DNA of 5,568 bases from the NCBI GenBank assembly GCA_023439425.1, contig JAEXNZ010000445.1, forward strand, positions 1-5,568, in the 5' to 3' direction. The translations under genes and the position numbers were made by a program. Position 1 is the first letter of the stretch; each line of letters opens with the position of its first letter. This DNA comes from Pseudomonadota bacterium. GTDB taxonomy: Bacteria; Pseudomonadota; Gammaproteobacteria; Xanthomonadales; Xanthomonadaceae. Below, in pieces: positions 1 through 5,107 of the stretch. Below the pieces are notes generated by a model that made no database searches, had not been told where the DNA came from, and saw nothing but the letters and a program-made list of their open reading frames with translations.

Positions 1-233
1 GCGTAGCAGAGCGCAGCGCAGGCGCAGACCGCACCCGCGATGGCGAAGGAGATCAGCACTGCCGGGCCGGCGAGGTTCGCCCCCACGCCGATCAGCGTGT
101 AGATGCCGGTGCCAACGATGGCACCGATGCCCAGCGCGATCAGATGGGGCCAGCTCAGCGTGGGAACCAGTCGTCTGCCAGATTCGTGCTCGGTGACCGA
201 ACCCAGGGATTTACGCCGCAACAAGGATGACAT
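1..233 (-). CDS. APC-superfamily amino acid permease (partial, N-terminus only)
   Basis: This is the N-terminal part (77 full codons) of a cytoplasmic-membrane amino acid transporter; the rest lies beyond the left edge. Translating the minus strand from ATG at 233 gives a basic, cytoplasmic N-terminus of about 28 residues. A first hydrophobic segment (about 30-50) follows, containing GIGAIVGTGIYTLIG, the glycine-rich broken helix TM1 that binds the substrate amino and carboxyl groups in the APC superfamily. A second hydrophobic segment rich in Ala and Cys begins near residue 57. The WPHLIALGIGAIVGTGIY-type sequence is most like the cationic amino acid transporter (CAT/YhdG-like) subgroup, which normally has about 450-500 residues and 12 or more helices. 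A GAGG ribosome-binding site lies 4 nt before the ATG. Substrate specificity cannot be told from this fragment. The exporter upstream on the same strand is 171 bp away, so a separate promoter is likely. Confidence 0.9.
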   Translation of the reverse strand, partial: MSSLLRRKSLGSVTEHESGRRLVPTLSWPHLIALGIGAIVGTGIYTLIGVGANLAGPAVLISFAIAGAVCACAALCY

Positions 234-328
234 GGGACCTCACGGGGTGACTGCAATCGACAAGTGCCCGAGTGTGACCGAACGCGCCGCAGCATTACTA
301 CTGCCAAGCGTCGTGAACGGCCAACGGA

Positions 329-367
329 TTTTGGGATTGACAAGGCTGTGCCGAATCCAGCACAAAA
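329..367. other. imperfect inverted repeat in the 171-bp gap between permease and exporter genes
   Basis: TTTTGGGATT at 329-338 is complementary to AATCC (354-358) plus CAAAA (363-367), with four unpaired bases (359-362) and a smaller GGC/GCC dyad in the loop (344-346 and 350-352). It lies 3' of the exporter gene and 5' of the permease gene on the minus strand. No T-run follows on either strand, so it is not a convincing intrinsic terminator. A processed 3' end or an operator is possible. The rest of 234-404 shows nothing I can support. Confidence 0.2.
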
Positions 368-404
368 CCTGCAGCCAGTTGTCGTAACCGACCCGGTCGA
401 GGCG

Positions 405-1031
405 TCAGCCGCTTACACCCAACCGCACGCCGAAGCCGATCAGGAACACCCCGGCCACGCGCTTGAGCCAAGTGCCGACGCGTGGATGCTGGATGATCCG
501 ACGGCGCAGCAGGTTGCCCACCCCGATCAGCAGCGAGCAGTACGCCACGCGCAACACGAAGATCAGCCCGGCCAGCGCCGCAAACGTCACCAGCCCCTGA
601 TGCCGCACCGGGTCGATGAACAGCGGCAGGAACGCCATGTAGAAAATGATCGCCTTCGGATTGAGCAGGCTGACCAGAATGGCCTGGCGGAAGTAATGGC
701 CTGGCTGCAGGCGGATGCCGCCGGGCTGCGCGCCTTCGCGCGGCTCGCGCAGCAGGCTGATGCCGACCCACACCAGGTAGGCGGCACCCAGATATTGCAC
801 GGCGTGGAACACCACCGGATTGGCCTTGAGCAGCGCGGCCACCCCGGCCACCGCCAGCCACATCAGGATCTGGTCACCCAGCAGCAGGCCGGCCAGCGCG
901 GTGTAGCCGCCACGTACGCCACCGCGCCCGGTGGCGGTGAGCAGGGTAAACGTGCCGGGACCTGGCAGCGCCAGGAACACCAGCACGGCAGCAACAAAGG
1001 TCCACAGGTCCTGGATGCCCATCCACGGCAT
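405..1031 (-). CDS. LysE/RhtB-family amino acid exporter, LeuE-like
   Basis: This 208-residue cytoplasmic-membrane protein probably exports amino acids by proton exchange, as known for the LysE/RhtB family. Visible marks are an N-terminal hydrophobic helix ending in PGPGT (residues 23-27), the conserved family motif, and a glycine-rich segment (36-52, GRGGVRGGYTALAGLLLGD). LGAAYLVWVGISLL (81-94) aligns with the corresponding helix of E. coli LeuE, and the loop motif LLNPKAIIFY (122-131) is followed by FLPLFIDP. About six hydrophobic segments fit the family, and the length is normal (200-215). The resemblance to LeuE suggests leucine or related hydrophobic amino acids, but substrates in this family are hard to predict. 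The start at 1031 is chosen because a weak GAGTGAG lies 8 nt upstream; the ATG three codons inside has no better site. It lies 71 bp downstream of the LysR gene on the same strand, so co-transcription is possible. Confidence 0.92.
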   Translation of the reverse strand: MPWMGIQDLWTFVAAVLVFLALPGPGTFTLLTATGRGGVRGGYTALAGLLLGDQILMWLAVAGVAALLKANPVVFHAVQYLGAAYLVWVGISLLREPREGAQPGGIRLQPGHYFRQAILVSLLNPKAIIFYMAFLPLFIDPVRHQGLVTFAALAGLIFVLRVAYCSLLIGVGNLLRRRIIQHPRVGTWLKRVAGVFLIGFGVRLGVSG

Positions 1032-1102
1032 GGCGAAAACTCACTCGGGGGGAAGCCATTGTCGGCCAGCGGTGACGGCGCGGATAGCGTCAGCTGTCGT
1101 TT

Positions 1103-2020
1103 TCAGACCGGCGCGGCCGGGAGTCCGTTCAACATCGGCTGCAGTCGCTCCACGCACAGCGCATGCAGCTGGCGCAAAGCGGTGGAAAACTGCTTGCGGT
1201 GCGGGCACACCAGGTTCAGGGGCAGGCTGTCGCCGGCCCCGTCCAGCAGCACCTGCAGCCGCCCGGCGCGGACGTCCTCGCACACATCCAGCCACGACTT
1301 GAACACGATGCCTTCGCCGGCCACCGCCCAGCGCCGCACCACGTCGGCGTCATCGCAGACCAGGTGGCCGCGCACCGGCACCACCACCCGGCGCCCGTCC
1401 TGTTCGAAGCTCCAGCGGTCGTAGGGGCGTCCGGCCAGCTGATACAGCAGGCACTGGTGCTCCTTCAGCGTCTCCAGATCCGCAGGCGCGCCGTGCCGGG
1501 ACAGATAGTCCGGCGAGGCCACCAGCACCCGGCGGTTGCCGGGCAGCAACGGCAGCGCCACGTAACGCGCGCTGTCAAATCTGCCCAGCCGGAACGCTAC
1601 ATCGACCGGGTCGCGGAACACATCCGCGACCTGGTCGGACAACAGCAGGCGCAGCTGCAGCTTGGGGTGTGCCGCACGGAACTCGGTCAGCCAGGGCAGC
1701 AGTACGTTGCGGCCCAGGTCTGACGGCGCCGCCACCTGCAGCACGCCGCGCAGTTCGGCATCTTCACCGCGGATCCGGTCATCGGCCTCCTGCAGGGTGG
1801 CCAGGACTTCCTGCGCGTAGGGCAGATACAACACGCCCTCGGCGGTCAGGCGCAGGCTGCGGGTGGTGCGCACGAACAGGCGCAGGTCCAGTTCGCGTTC
1901 CAGCCGGGCCACGGCGGCGGCCACCTGGCCGGGCAGCAGGTCGGCTTCCCGTGCGGCCTGGGAGAAGCTGCCCAGCGCGGCGATGCGGACAAACAGCGCC
2001 AGATCCTCAAACCGGACCAT
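1103..2020 (-). CDS. LysR-family transcriptional regulator
   Basis: This is a 305-residue cytoplasmic DNA-binding regulator of normal LysR length. The winged helix-turn-helix occupies residues 1-62 (FEDLALFVRIAALGSFSQAA, then the recognition helix near 30-41, then the wing RLFVRTTRSLRLTAEG). A linker helix (66-90) follows. The co-inducer-binding domain starts at RGVLQVAAPSDLGRNVLLPW (91-110), with PDYLSRHGAP at 170-179. The family usually activates a divergent gene in response to a small effector and represses itself; here the divergent neighbour is a quinone-oxidoreductase-type dehydrogenase 94 bp away. The effector is unknown. The start at 2020 is preferred over an in-frame ATG at 2125: MVRFEDL is the normal family N-terminus, a GGAAGAG ribosome-binding site precedes it, and the longer form would overlap the dehydrogenase start. 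In the recognition helix the usual Ser/Thr-rich positions are Gly, Gln and Ala (PGQVAAAVARLE). Confidence 0.95.
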   Translation of the reverse strand: MVRFEDLALFVRIAALGSFSQAAREADLLPGQVAAAVARLERELDLRLFVRTTRSLRLTAEGVLYLPYAQEVLATLQEADDRIRGEDAELRGVLQVAAPSDLGRNVLLPWLTEFRAAHPKLQLRLLLSDQVADVFRDPVDVAFRLGRFDSARYVALPLLPGNRRVLVASPDYLSRHGAPADLETLKEHQCLLYQLAGRPYDRWSFEQDGRRVVVPVRGHLVCDDADVVRRWAVAGEGIVFKSWLDVCEDVRAGRLQVLLDGAGDSLPLNLVCPHRKQFSTALRQLHALCVERLQPMLNGLPAAPV

Positions 2021-2114
2021 TTTCTCTTCCAGAGTGAAAGTGATGACGAATTGTGCGCCTTTCCGGGCAGCTGAGGGCGGTCCAAGCTGGGCCTCCCTCT
2101 TCTGGATTGCCCCC
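2021..2114. promoter_or_regulatory. divergent lysR / dehydrogenase control region
   Basis: These 94 bp separate the two start codons and must hold both promoters. No convincing -35/-10 pair is visible on either strand. Recognisable items are an imperfect dyad at 2021-2039 over the regulator's ribosome-binding site (TTTC and TCT on the left, AGAG and GAAA on the right), a further CTTTC at 2059-2063 that is inverted relative to GAAAG at 2036-2040, and a CAGCTG palindrome at 2068-2073. LysR regulators typically bind a T-N11-A dyad in such a gap. I cannot single out one clear copy. Confidence 0.5.
2024..2030 (-). promoter_or_regulatory. ribosome-binding site of the LysR gene
   Basis: On the minus strand GGAAGAG is followed by AAA and the ATG at 2018-2020. 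It decides the start of the regulator, because the in-frame ATG at 2125 has no comparable site. The purine run sits in the 3' half of a short dyad, so it could be partly paired in the mRNA. Confidence 0.55.
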
Positions 2115-3122
2115 ATGAAAGCCATCGCCTACACCCAGCACGGCCTGCCGATCACTGACCCGGCGGCCCTTGTCGACATCCACCTGCCGTTGCCCACTCC
2201 CGGCCCACGCGATCTGCGCGTGCAGGTCCGGGCGATCTCGGTGAACCCGGTCGACACCAAGGTCCGCCGCAATGTCGCGGTCAGCGAGCCGCGCGTGATC
2301 GGCTGGGACGCCGTCGGCACCGTGGATGCGGTGGGCAGCGAGGTCAGCCTGTTCCGGCCGGGCGACGCGGTCTACTACGCCGGCGACATCAACCGTCCCG
2401 GCAGCAATGCCGAGTACCAGCTGGTCGACGAGCGCATCGTCGGGCGCAAGCCAGCCAGTCTCGATGACGCGGCCGCCGCCGCGTTGCCGCTGACCGCGAT
2501 CACCGCGTGGGAACTGCTGTTCGACCGCCTGCGCATCGCCGAAGGCGGCGGTGCCGGCCAGACCCTGCTGGTGGTCGGCGCGGCCGGTGGGGTGGGCTCG
2601 ATCCTGGTGCAGCTGGCGCGCAAGCTGACCCAGCTGACGGTGATCGGCACCGCCTCGCGACCGGACACCCAGGACTGGGTGCTGGAGCTGGGCGCACACC
2701 ACGTCATCGACCACAGCCAGCCGCTGACCGAAGGTCTGGCCCGCATCGGCATCAACGCGGTCAGCCATGTGGCCAGCCTCACCCACACCGATCAGCACTA
2801 CGCGCAGATCGTGTCCGCGTTGGAACCGCAGGGCCAGCTCGCGCTGATCGACGACCCGGGCCAGCTCGATGTCATGGCGCTCAAGCGCAAGAGCCTGTCG
2901 CTGCACTGGGAATCGATGTTCACCCGCTCCACCTTCGGCACCCCGGACCTGCAGCGCCAGCATGACCTGCTCAACCGGGTGTCCGAACTGGTCGATGCCG
3001 GCGTGCTGCGCACCACCCTGGGCGAGCATTACGGCCGCATCGACGCTGCCAACCTGCGCCGTGCGCATGCGCTGATTGAAAGCCACCGCGCCCGCGGCAA
3101 GCTGGTGCTGGAAGGGTTCTGA
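2115..3122 (+). CDS. zinc-independent MDR-family dehydrogenase (quinone oxidoreductase-like; usually annotated zinc-binding alcohol dehydrogenase)
   Basis: This 335-residue soluble medium-chain dehydrogenase/reductase probably reduces quinones, enones or similar electrophiles with NADPH. The N-terminal GroES-like domain (about 1-125) includes VNPVDTKVR (43-51), which is conserved in quinone oxidoreductase-type members. The nucleotide-binding Rossmann domain carries LLVVGAAGGVGSILVQLA (151-168), the GxxGGxG-type dinucleotide loop. Ser181-Arg182 at the end of the next strand would fit NADPH, which is inference. HWESMFTRSTFGTPD (264-278) is typical of the subgroup named zinc-binding alcohol dehydrogenase family (TIGR02817-like). 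The translated protein contains no cysteine at all, so neither the catalytic nor the structural zinc site of true alcohol dehydrogenases can form. The start at 2115 is chosen from the MKAIAY-type family N-terminus; the ribosome-binding site is poor (GGA 8 nt upstream). Its promoter region is shared with the divergent LysR gene, its likely regulator. The physiological substrate is unknown. Confidence 0.93.
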   Translation: MKAIAYTQHGLPITDPAALVDIHLPLPTPGPRDLRVQVRAISVNPVDTKVRRNVAVSEPRVIGWDAVGTVDAVGSEVSLFRPGDAVYYAGDINRPGSNAEYQLVDERIVGRKPASLDDAAAAALPLTAITAWELLFDRLRIAEGGGAGQTLLVVGAAGGVGSILVQLARKLTQLTVIGTASRPDTQDWVLELGAHHVIDHSQPLTEGLARIGINAVSHVASLTHTDQHYAQIVSALEPQGQLALIDDPGQLDVMALKRKSLSLHWESMFTRSTFGTPDLQRQHDLLNRVSELVDAGVLRTTLGEHYGRIDAANLRRAHALIESHRARGKLVLEGF

Positions 3123-3169
3123 CCGGCAGGCTGCCGGAGCCGTGCCGTGCCGTCGCGGCCGGCTCCGGC
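3123..3169 (+). terminator. GC-rich stem-loops directly after the dehydrogenase gene (putative terminator)
   Basis: Immediately after the TGA, CCGGCA (3123-3128) and TGCCGG (3132-3137) form a 6-bp stem with a 3-nt loop. Overlapping it, GCCGGAGCCG (3133-3142) and CGGCTCCGGC (3160-3169) form a perfect 10-bp stem; GCCG (3144-3147) and CGGC (3156-3159) can extend it past one bulged base. The two structures share 3133-3137 and so exclude each other. No T-run follows, so termination or 3'-end protection is inferred from the position alone. Confidence 0.45.
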
Positions 3170-3187
3170 GCAGCCATTGAGACGCCA

Positions 3188-3205
3188 GCGCCCTACACTG
3201 GGCGC
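3188..3205 (+). promoter_or_regulatory. putative rmuC promoter element: -10-like TACACT inside a perfect dyad
   Basis: TACACT (3194-3199) matches four of six positions of the sigma-70 -10 hexamer and ends 6 nt before the rmuC ATG, so transcription would start at or next to the start codon. It is flanked by the perfect inverted repeat GCGCCC (3188-3193) and GGGCGC (3200-3205). No good -35 sits at the right distance; TTGAGA at 3177-3182 is only 11 nt away. There is no purine-rich ribosome-binding site before the ATG, which fits a leaderless message. This is inference from spacing. Confidence 0.35.
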
Positions 3206-4576
3206 ATGCAACCTGAATTCCTCATCCTTGGCGGCCTGCTCTGTGCCGTCCTCATTCTGCAGCTGGCCACCCTGCTGCGGCGTTCCCGTCATGACGGCCT
3301 GGAGCAGTCGCTGCGCGAGGAAGCGCGTATCGGTCGCAGCGAATTGCGCGAGCAGCTGGAAGGGCTGGGGCGCCAGCAGGACGCACGACTGGAAAGTTTC
3401 GCACGCGCGCTGACCGACCTTTCAACCCGCACCGACCAGCGCCTGGACCTGCTGCGTGACGCGCTCAACGACGACGCACGCAAGGCCCGCGAGGAAAGCA
3501 CCGGCGCACAGCAGCGCCTGGGCGATTCGCTCGGTCAGCGTCTGCAGGACCTGATCCAGCGCAACGAACAGCGCATCGGTGAGATGCGCGGCACGCTGGA
3601 GCAGCAGTTGCAGACCCTGCAGCGCGACAACGCTGAAAAGCTGGACCAGATGCGCGTCACCGTCGATGAGAAGCTGCAGAGCACGCTGGAAGCGCGCCTG
3701 GGAGCCTCGTTCCAGCTCGTCTCCGATCGTCTTGAACAGGTGCAGCGCGGCCTGGGCGAAATGCAGCAGCTGGCCACCGGCGTGGGCGACCTCAAGCGCG
3801 TGCTGACCAACGTCAAGAACCGCGGCAGCTGGGGCGAAGTGCAGCTGGAAAACATCCTCGAGCAGACCCTCACCCAGGAGCAGTACGCGCGTGGAGTGAA
3901 GGTGCGTCCGGACAGTGGCGAGATGGTCGACATCGCAGTGCGCCTGCCCGGGCGCAGTCCTGATGATGTGCCGGTGTGGTTGCCGATCGATTCCAAGTTC
4001 CCCAGCGAGGACTACGAGCGCCTGCTGGATGCACAGGAACAGGGCGACGTCGAAGGTGTACGCCAGCAGGGCGCGCAGCTGGAACGTGCGATCCGCATCC
4101 AGGCCAAGTCGATCAGCGACAAGTACATCGTGCCGCCCCATACCACCGACTTCGCGGTGATGTTCCTGCCCACCGAAGGCCTGTACGCCGAAGTGATCCG
4201 TCGCCCGGGCCTTGTTGACCTGCTGCAGCGCGAGCATCGCGTGGTGGTGGCCGGTCCGACCACGGTGACCGCACTGCTCAACAGCCTGCAGATGGGCTTC
4301 CGCACGCTGGCGATCGAACAGCGCTCCAGTGAGGTGTGGGTGCTGCTGGGCGCGGTGAAGAGCGAGTTCGGCAAGTTTGCCGGCATCCTCGAGAAAGCCG
4401 AGAAACAGATCAGCACGGTCGGCCGCAGCCTCGGCGAGGCCAGCCGCAAGACCCGCACCATCGAACGCCGCCTGCGCGGGGTGGAATCACTGGGCGGTGA
4501 GCAGACCCGGCAGCTGCTGGGTGATATCGGGTTGGATGCCGGCGATGAGGAAGAAGCGGACAGCGACACCGAATAA
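3206..4576 (+). CDS. rmuC: DNA recombination protein RmuC
   Basis: This 456-residue protein belongs to the RmuC family, linked in E. coli to limiting recombination at inverted repeats and predicted to have a restriction-endonuclease-like core. Residues 5-24 form one hydrophobic N-terminal helix, probably a membrane anchor, with the rest in the cytoplasm. Residues 30-190 are rich in Glu, Gln, Arg and Leu in heptad-like order and should form a long coiled coil. The RmuC domain follows, with signatures LKRVLTNVKNRGSWGEVQLE (196-215), PIDSKFP (260-266), RIQAKSISDKYI (297-308), TTDFAVMFLPTEGLYAEV (313-330) and PTTVTALLNSLQMGFRTLAI (351-370). E212 or E215 with D262-x-K264 would suit a PD-(D/E)xK metal site, which is inference. 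The tail is acidic (447-456). Length is close to the E. coli protein (about 475). The ATG lacks a ribosome-binding site and abuts a promoter-like element; no earlier in-frame start is convincing. Confidence 0.97.
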   Translation: MQPEFLILGGLLCAVLILQLATLLRRSRHDGLEQSLREEARIGRSELREQLEGLGRQQDARLESFARALTDLSTRTDQRLDLLRDALNDDARKAREESTGAQQRLGDSLGQRLQDLIQRNEQRIGEMRGTLEQQLQTLQRDNAEKLDQMRVTVDEKLQSTLEARLGASFQLVSDRLEQVQRGLGEMQQLATGVGDLKRVLTNVKNRGSWGEVQLENILEQTLTQEQYARGVKVRPDSGEMVDIAVRLPGRSPDDVPVWLPIDSKFPSEDYERLLDAQEQGDVEGVRQQGAQLERAIRIQAKSISDKYIVPPHTTDFAVMFLPTEGLYAEVIRRPGLVDLLQREHRVVVAGPTTVTALLNSLQMGFRTLAIEQRSSEVWVLLGAVKSEFGKFAGILEKAEKQISTVGRSLGEASRKTRTIERRLRGVESLGGEQTRQLLGDIGLDAGDEEEADSDTE

Positions 4577-4584
4577 GGTGTCGC
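4563..4584 (+). other. perfect 8-bp stem-loop with the rmuC stop codon in its loop
   Basis: GCGACACC (4563-4570) and GGTGTCGC (4577-4584) pair perfectly around the 6-nt loop GAATAA, in which TAA (4574-4576) is the rmuC stop codon. The left arm is therefore coding (the last residues of the protein) and the right arm is untranslated. No T-run follows, so it is not a textbook intrinsic terminator. It could protect the 3' end or weaken read-through into the lipoprotein gene. Confidence 0.45.
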
Positions 4585-4601
4585 GATGCACGGGGGTGAC
4601 C

Positions 4602-4628
4602 TACCATCGGGATTCTTCCAATGGAAAG
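4602..4628 (+). promoter_or_regulatory. weak -10-like hexamer and ribosome-binding site of the lipoprotein gene
   Basis: GGAAAG (4623-4628) lies 6 nt before the ATG at 4635 and fixes that start; an ATG at 4621 is out of frame. TACCAT (4602-4607) could be a weak -10 (four of six positions) with no convincing -35 upstream. The ribosome-binding site is the solid part of this entry. Confidence 0.4.
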
Positions 4629-4634
4629 CCCCCG

Positions 4635-5033
4635 ATGCGCTTAACCCTGATGTTGTCCGCGCTGTTGTTGCTGGCCGGTTGTACGACCACGGCCGCTGAT
4701 ACCTCCGCTTCCAGTAACGGCAGCGCGCCGGTTGCAGGGGCCACTGGCGCTGCCGATGCCGCCGCCGCCGAAGCCGACTGCGCCGCTGTCGGCGGCAAGC
4801 TGATGCCGCTCGGGCGCCTGCAGCGCGTGCAGTGCGTGGTGCCCTACGCTGACGCCGGCAAGAGCTGCCGCACCAAGTCTGACTGCAGTGGGCAGTGCCT
4901 CGGCAATGGCGATGTCGAGCTGGTGCCCGGGACGGCGGCGACCGGTGTGTGCCAGCGTGACATGAGCCAGAACTTTGGTTGCCGTCAGCGTATTGATGGT
5001 GGGTTGGCGCAGGGTACGATCTGCGTTGATTGA
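4635..5033 (+). CDS. small cysteine-rich lipoprotein of unknown function
   Basis: I do not recognise a family for this 132-residue protein. Residues 1-15 form a short lipoprotein signal (MRLTLMLSALLLLAG) ending in a lipobox LLAG-C, so Cys16 should be lipidated after cleavage by signal peptidase II. The Thr-Thr-Thr-Ala after it lacks the Asp(+2) retention signal, so outer-membrane sorting is likely in a Gram-negative host. Residues 17-48 are a flexible linker of Ala, Ser, Thr and Gly. The remaining 84 residues form a compact domain with eight cysteines (49, 67, 78, 84, 88, 106, 116, 130), an even number that suits four disulfides in the periplasm. A central CRTKSDCSGQC segment resembles cysteine-knot or EB-type repeats, but no homology is claimed. 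It starts 58 bp after rmuC, beyond a stem-loop, and has a good ribosome-binding site. No catalytic motif is visible; a structural, binding or protective surface role is only a guess. Confidence 0.85.
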   Translation: MRLTLMLSALLLLAGCTTTAADTSASSNGSAPVAGATGAADAAAAEADCAAVGGKLMPLGRLQRVQCVVPYADAGKSCRTKSDCSGQCLGNGDVELVPGTAATGVCQRDMSQNFGCRQRIDGGLAQGTICVD

Positions 5034-5051
5034 TGTTGGATTGCATCAAGA

Positions 5052-5075
5052 GCAGTCGACTGTCGTCGACTCTAC
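5052..5075 (-). repeat. SMAG-like REP palindrome (GTAG type)
   Basis: On the minus strand this reads GTAG, AGTCGAC, GACA, GTCGACT, GC: a GTAG tetranucleotide at the foot of a perfect 7-bp stem (5054-5060 with 5065-5071) and a 4-nt loop. This is the layout of REP elements mobilised by RAYT transposases. The sequence matches what I recall of the SMAG family, present in very many copies in Stenotrophomonas maltophilia. Only one copy is visible here. It sits in the 74-bp gap between the lipoprotein and peroxidase genes. Confidence 0.75.
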
Positions 5076-5091
5076 CGGGCGCGCACCTTTC

Positions 5092-5097
5092 TATTAT
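5092..5097 (+). promoter_or_regulatory. putative -10 element of the glutathione peroxidase gene
   Basis: TATTAT matches five of six positions of the sigma-70 -10 hexamer and sits in a short AT-rich patch in otherwise GC-rich DNA. It ends 10 nt before the ATG at 5108, so the leader would be only a few bases long. The -35 position (about 5069-5074) falls inside the GTAG-type palindrome and is not consensus-like. A weak GAGA lies upstream of the ATG. Confidence 0.4.
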
Positions 5098-5107
5098 TGA
5101 GAATTAC

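Noticed and set aside
298..861. Second minus-strand frame inside the exporter gene (187 codons)
   Set aside because: It is an overlapping Arg/Ala/Gly-rich frame within the exporter, whose own frame shows conserved LysE-family motifs and hydrophobic helices.
264..1424. Long plus-strand open frame of 386 codons
   Set aside because: It runs antisense through the exporter and into the LysR gene; its translation is a low-complexity mix of His, Gln, Arg and Ala with no domain, typical of a shadow frame in GC-rich DNA.
1863..2114. N-terminal extension of the dehydrogenase to upstream in-frame ATGs
   Set aside because: The upstream residues resemble no MDR protein, and the longest version is antisense to the LysR helix-turn-helix; MKAIAY at 2115 is the normal family start.
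2021..2125. N-terminal extension of the LysR regulator to an ATG at 2125
   Set aside because: It would add 35 residues foreign to the family, overlap the dehydrogenase start and abolish the divergent promoter region; the ATG at 2020 has a good ribosome-binding site.
2007..3086. Long minus-strand open frame of 359 codons
   Set aside because: It is antisense to the dehydrogenase, which has clear family motifs; the predicted protein is Asp/Gln/Arg/His-rich and unlike any family.
3422..4237. Minus-strand open frame of 271 codons opposite rmuC
   Set aside because: It is the complement of the rmuC coiled coil and core; the Leu/Gln/Ala-rich product is explained by the codon bias of the real gene.
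4621..4634. ATG at 4621 as start of the lipoprotein
   Set aside because: It is out of frame with the lipobox-containing reading frame; the ATG at 4635 gives a standard signal peptide.
4012..5049. Minus-strand open frame of 345 codons spanning rmuC and the lipoprotein gene
   Set aside because: The product is Ser/Arg-rich with no motif and crosses two well-supported plus-strand genes and their intergenic gap.
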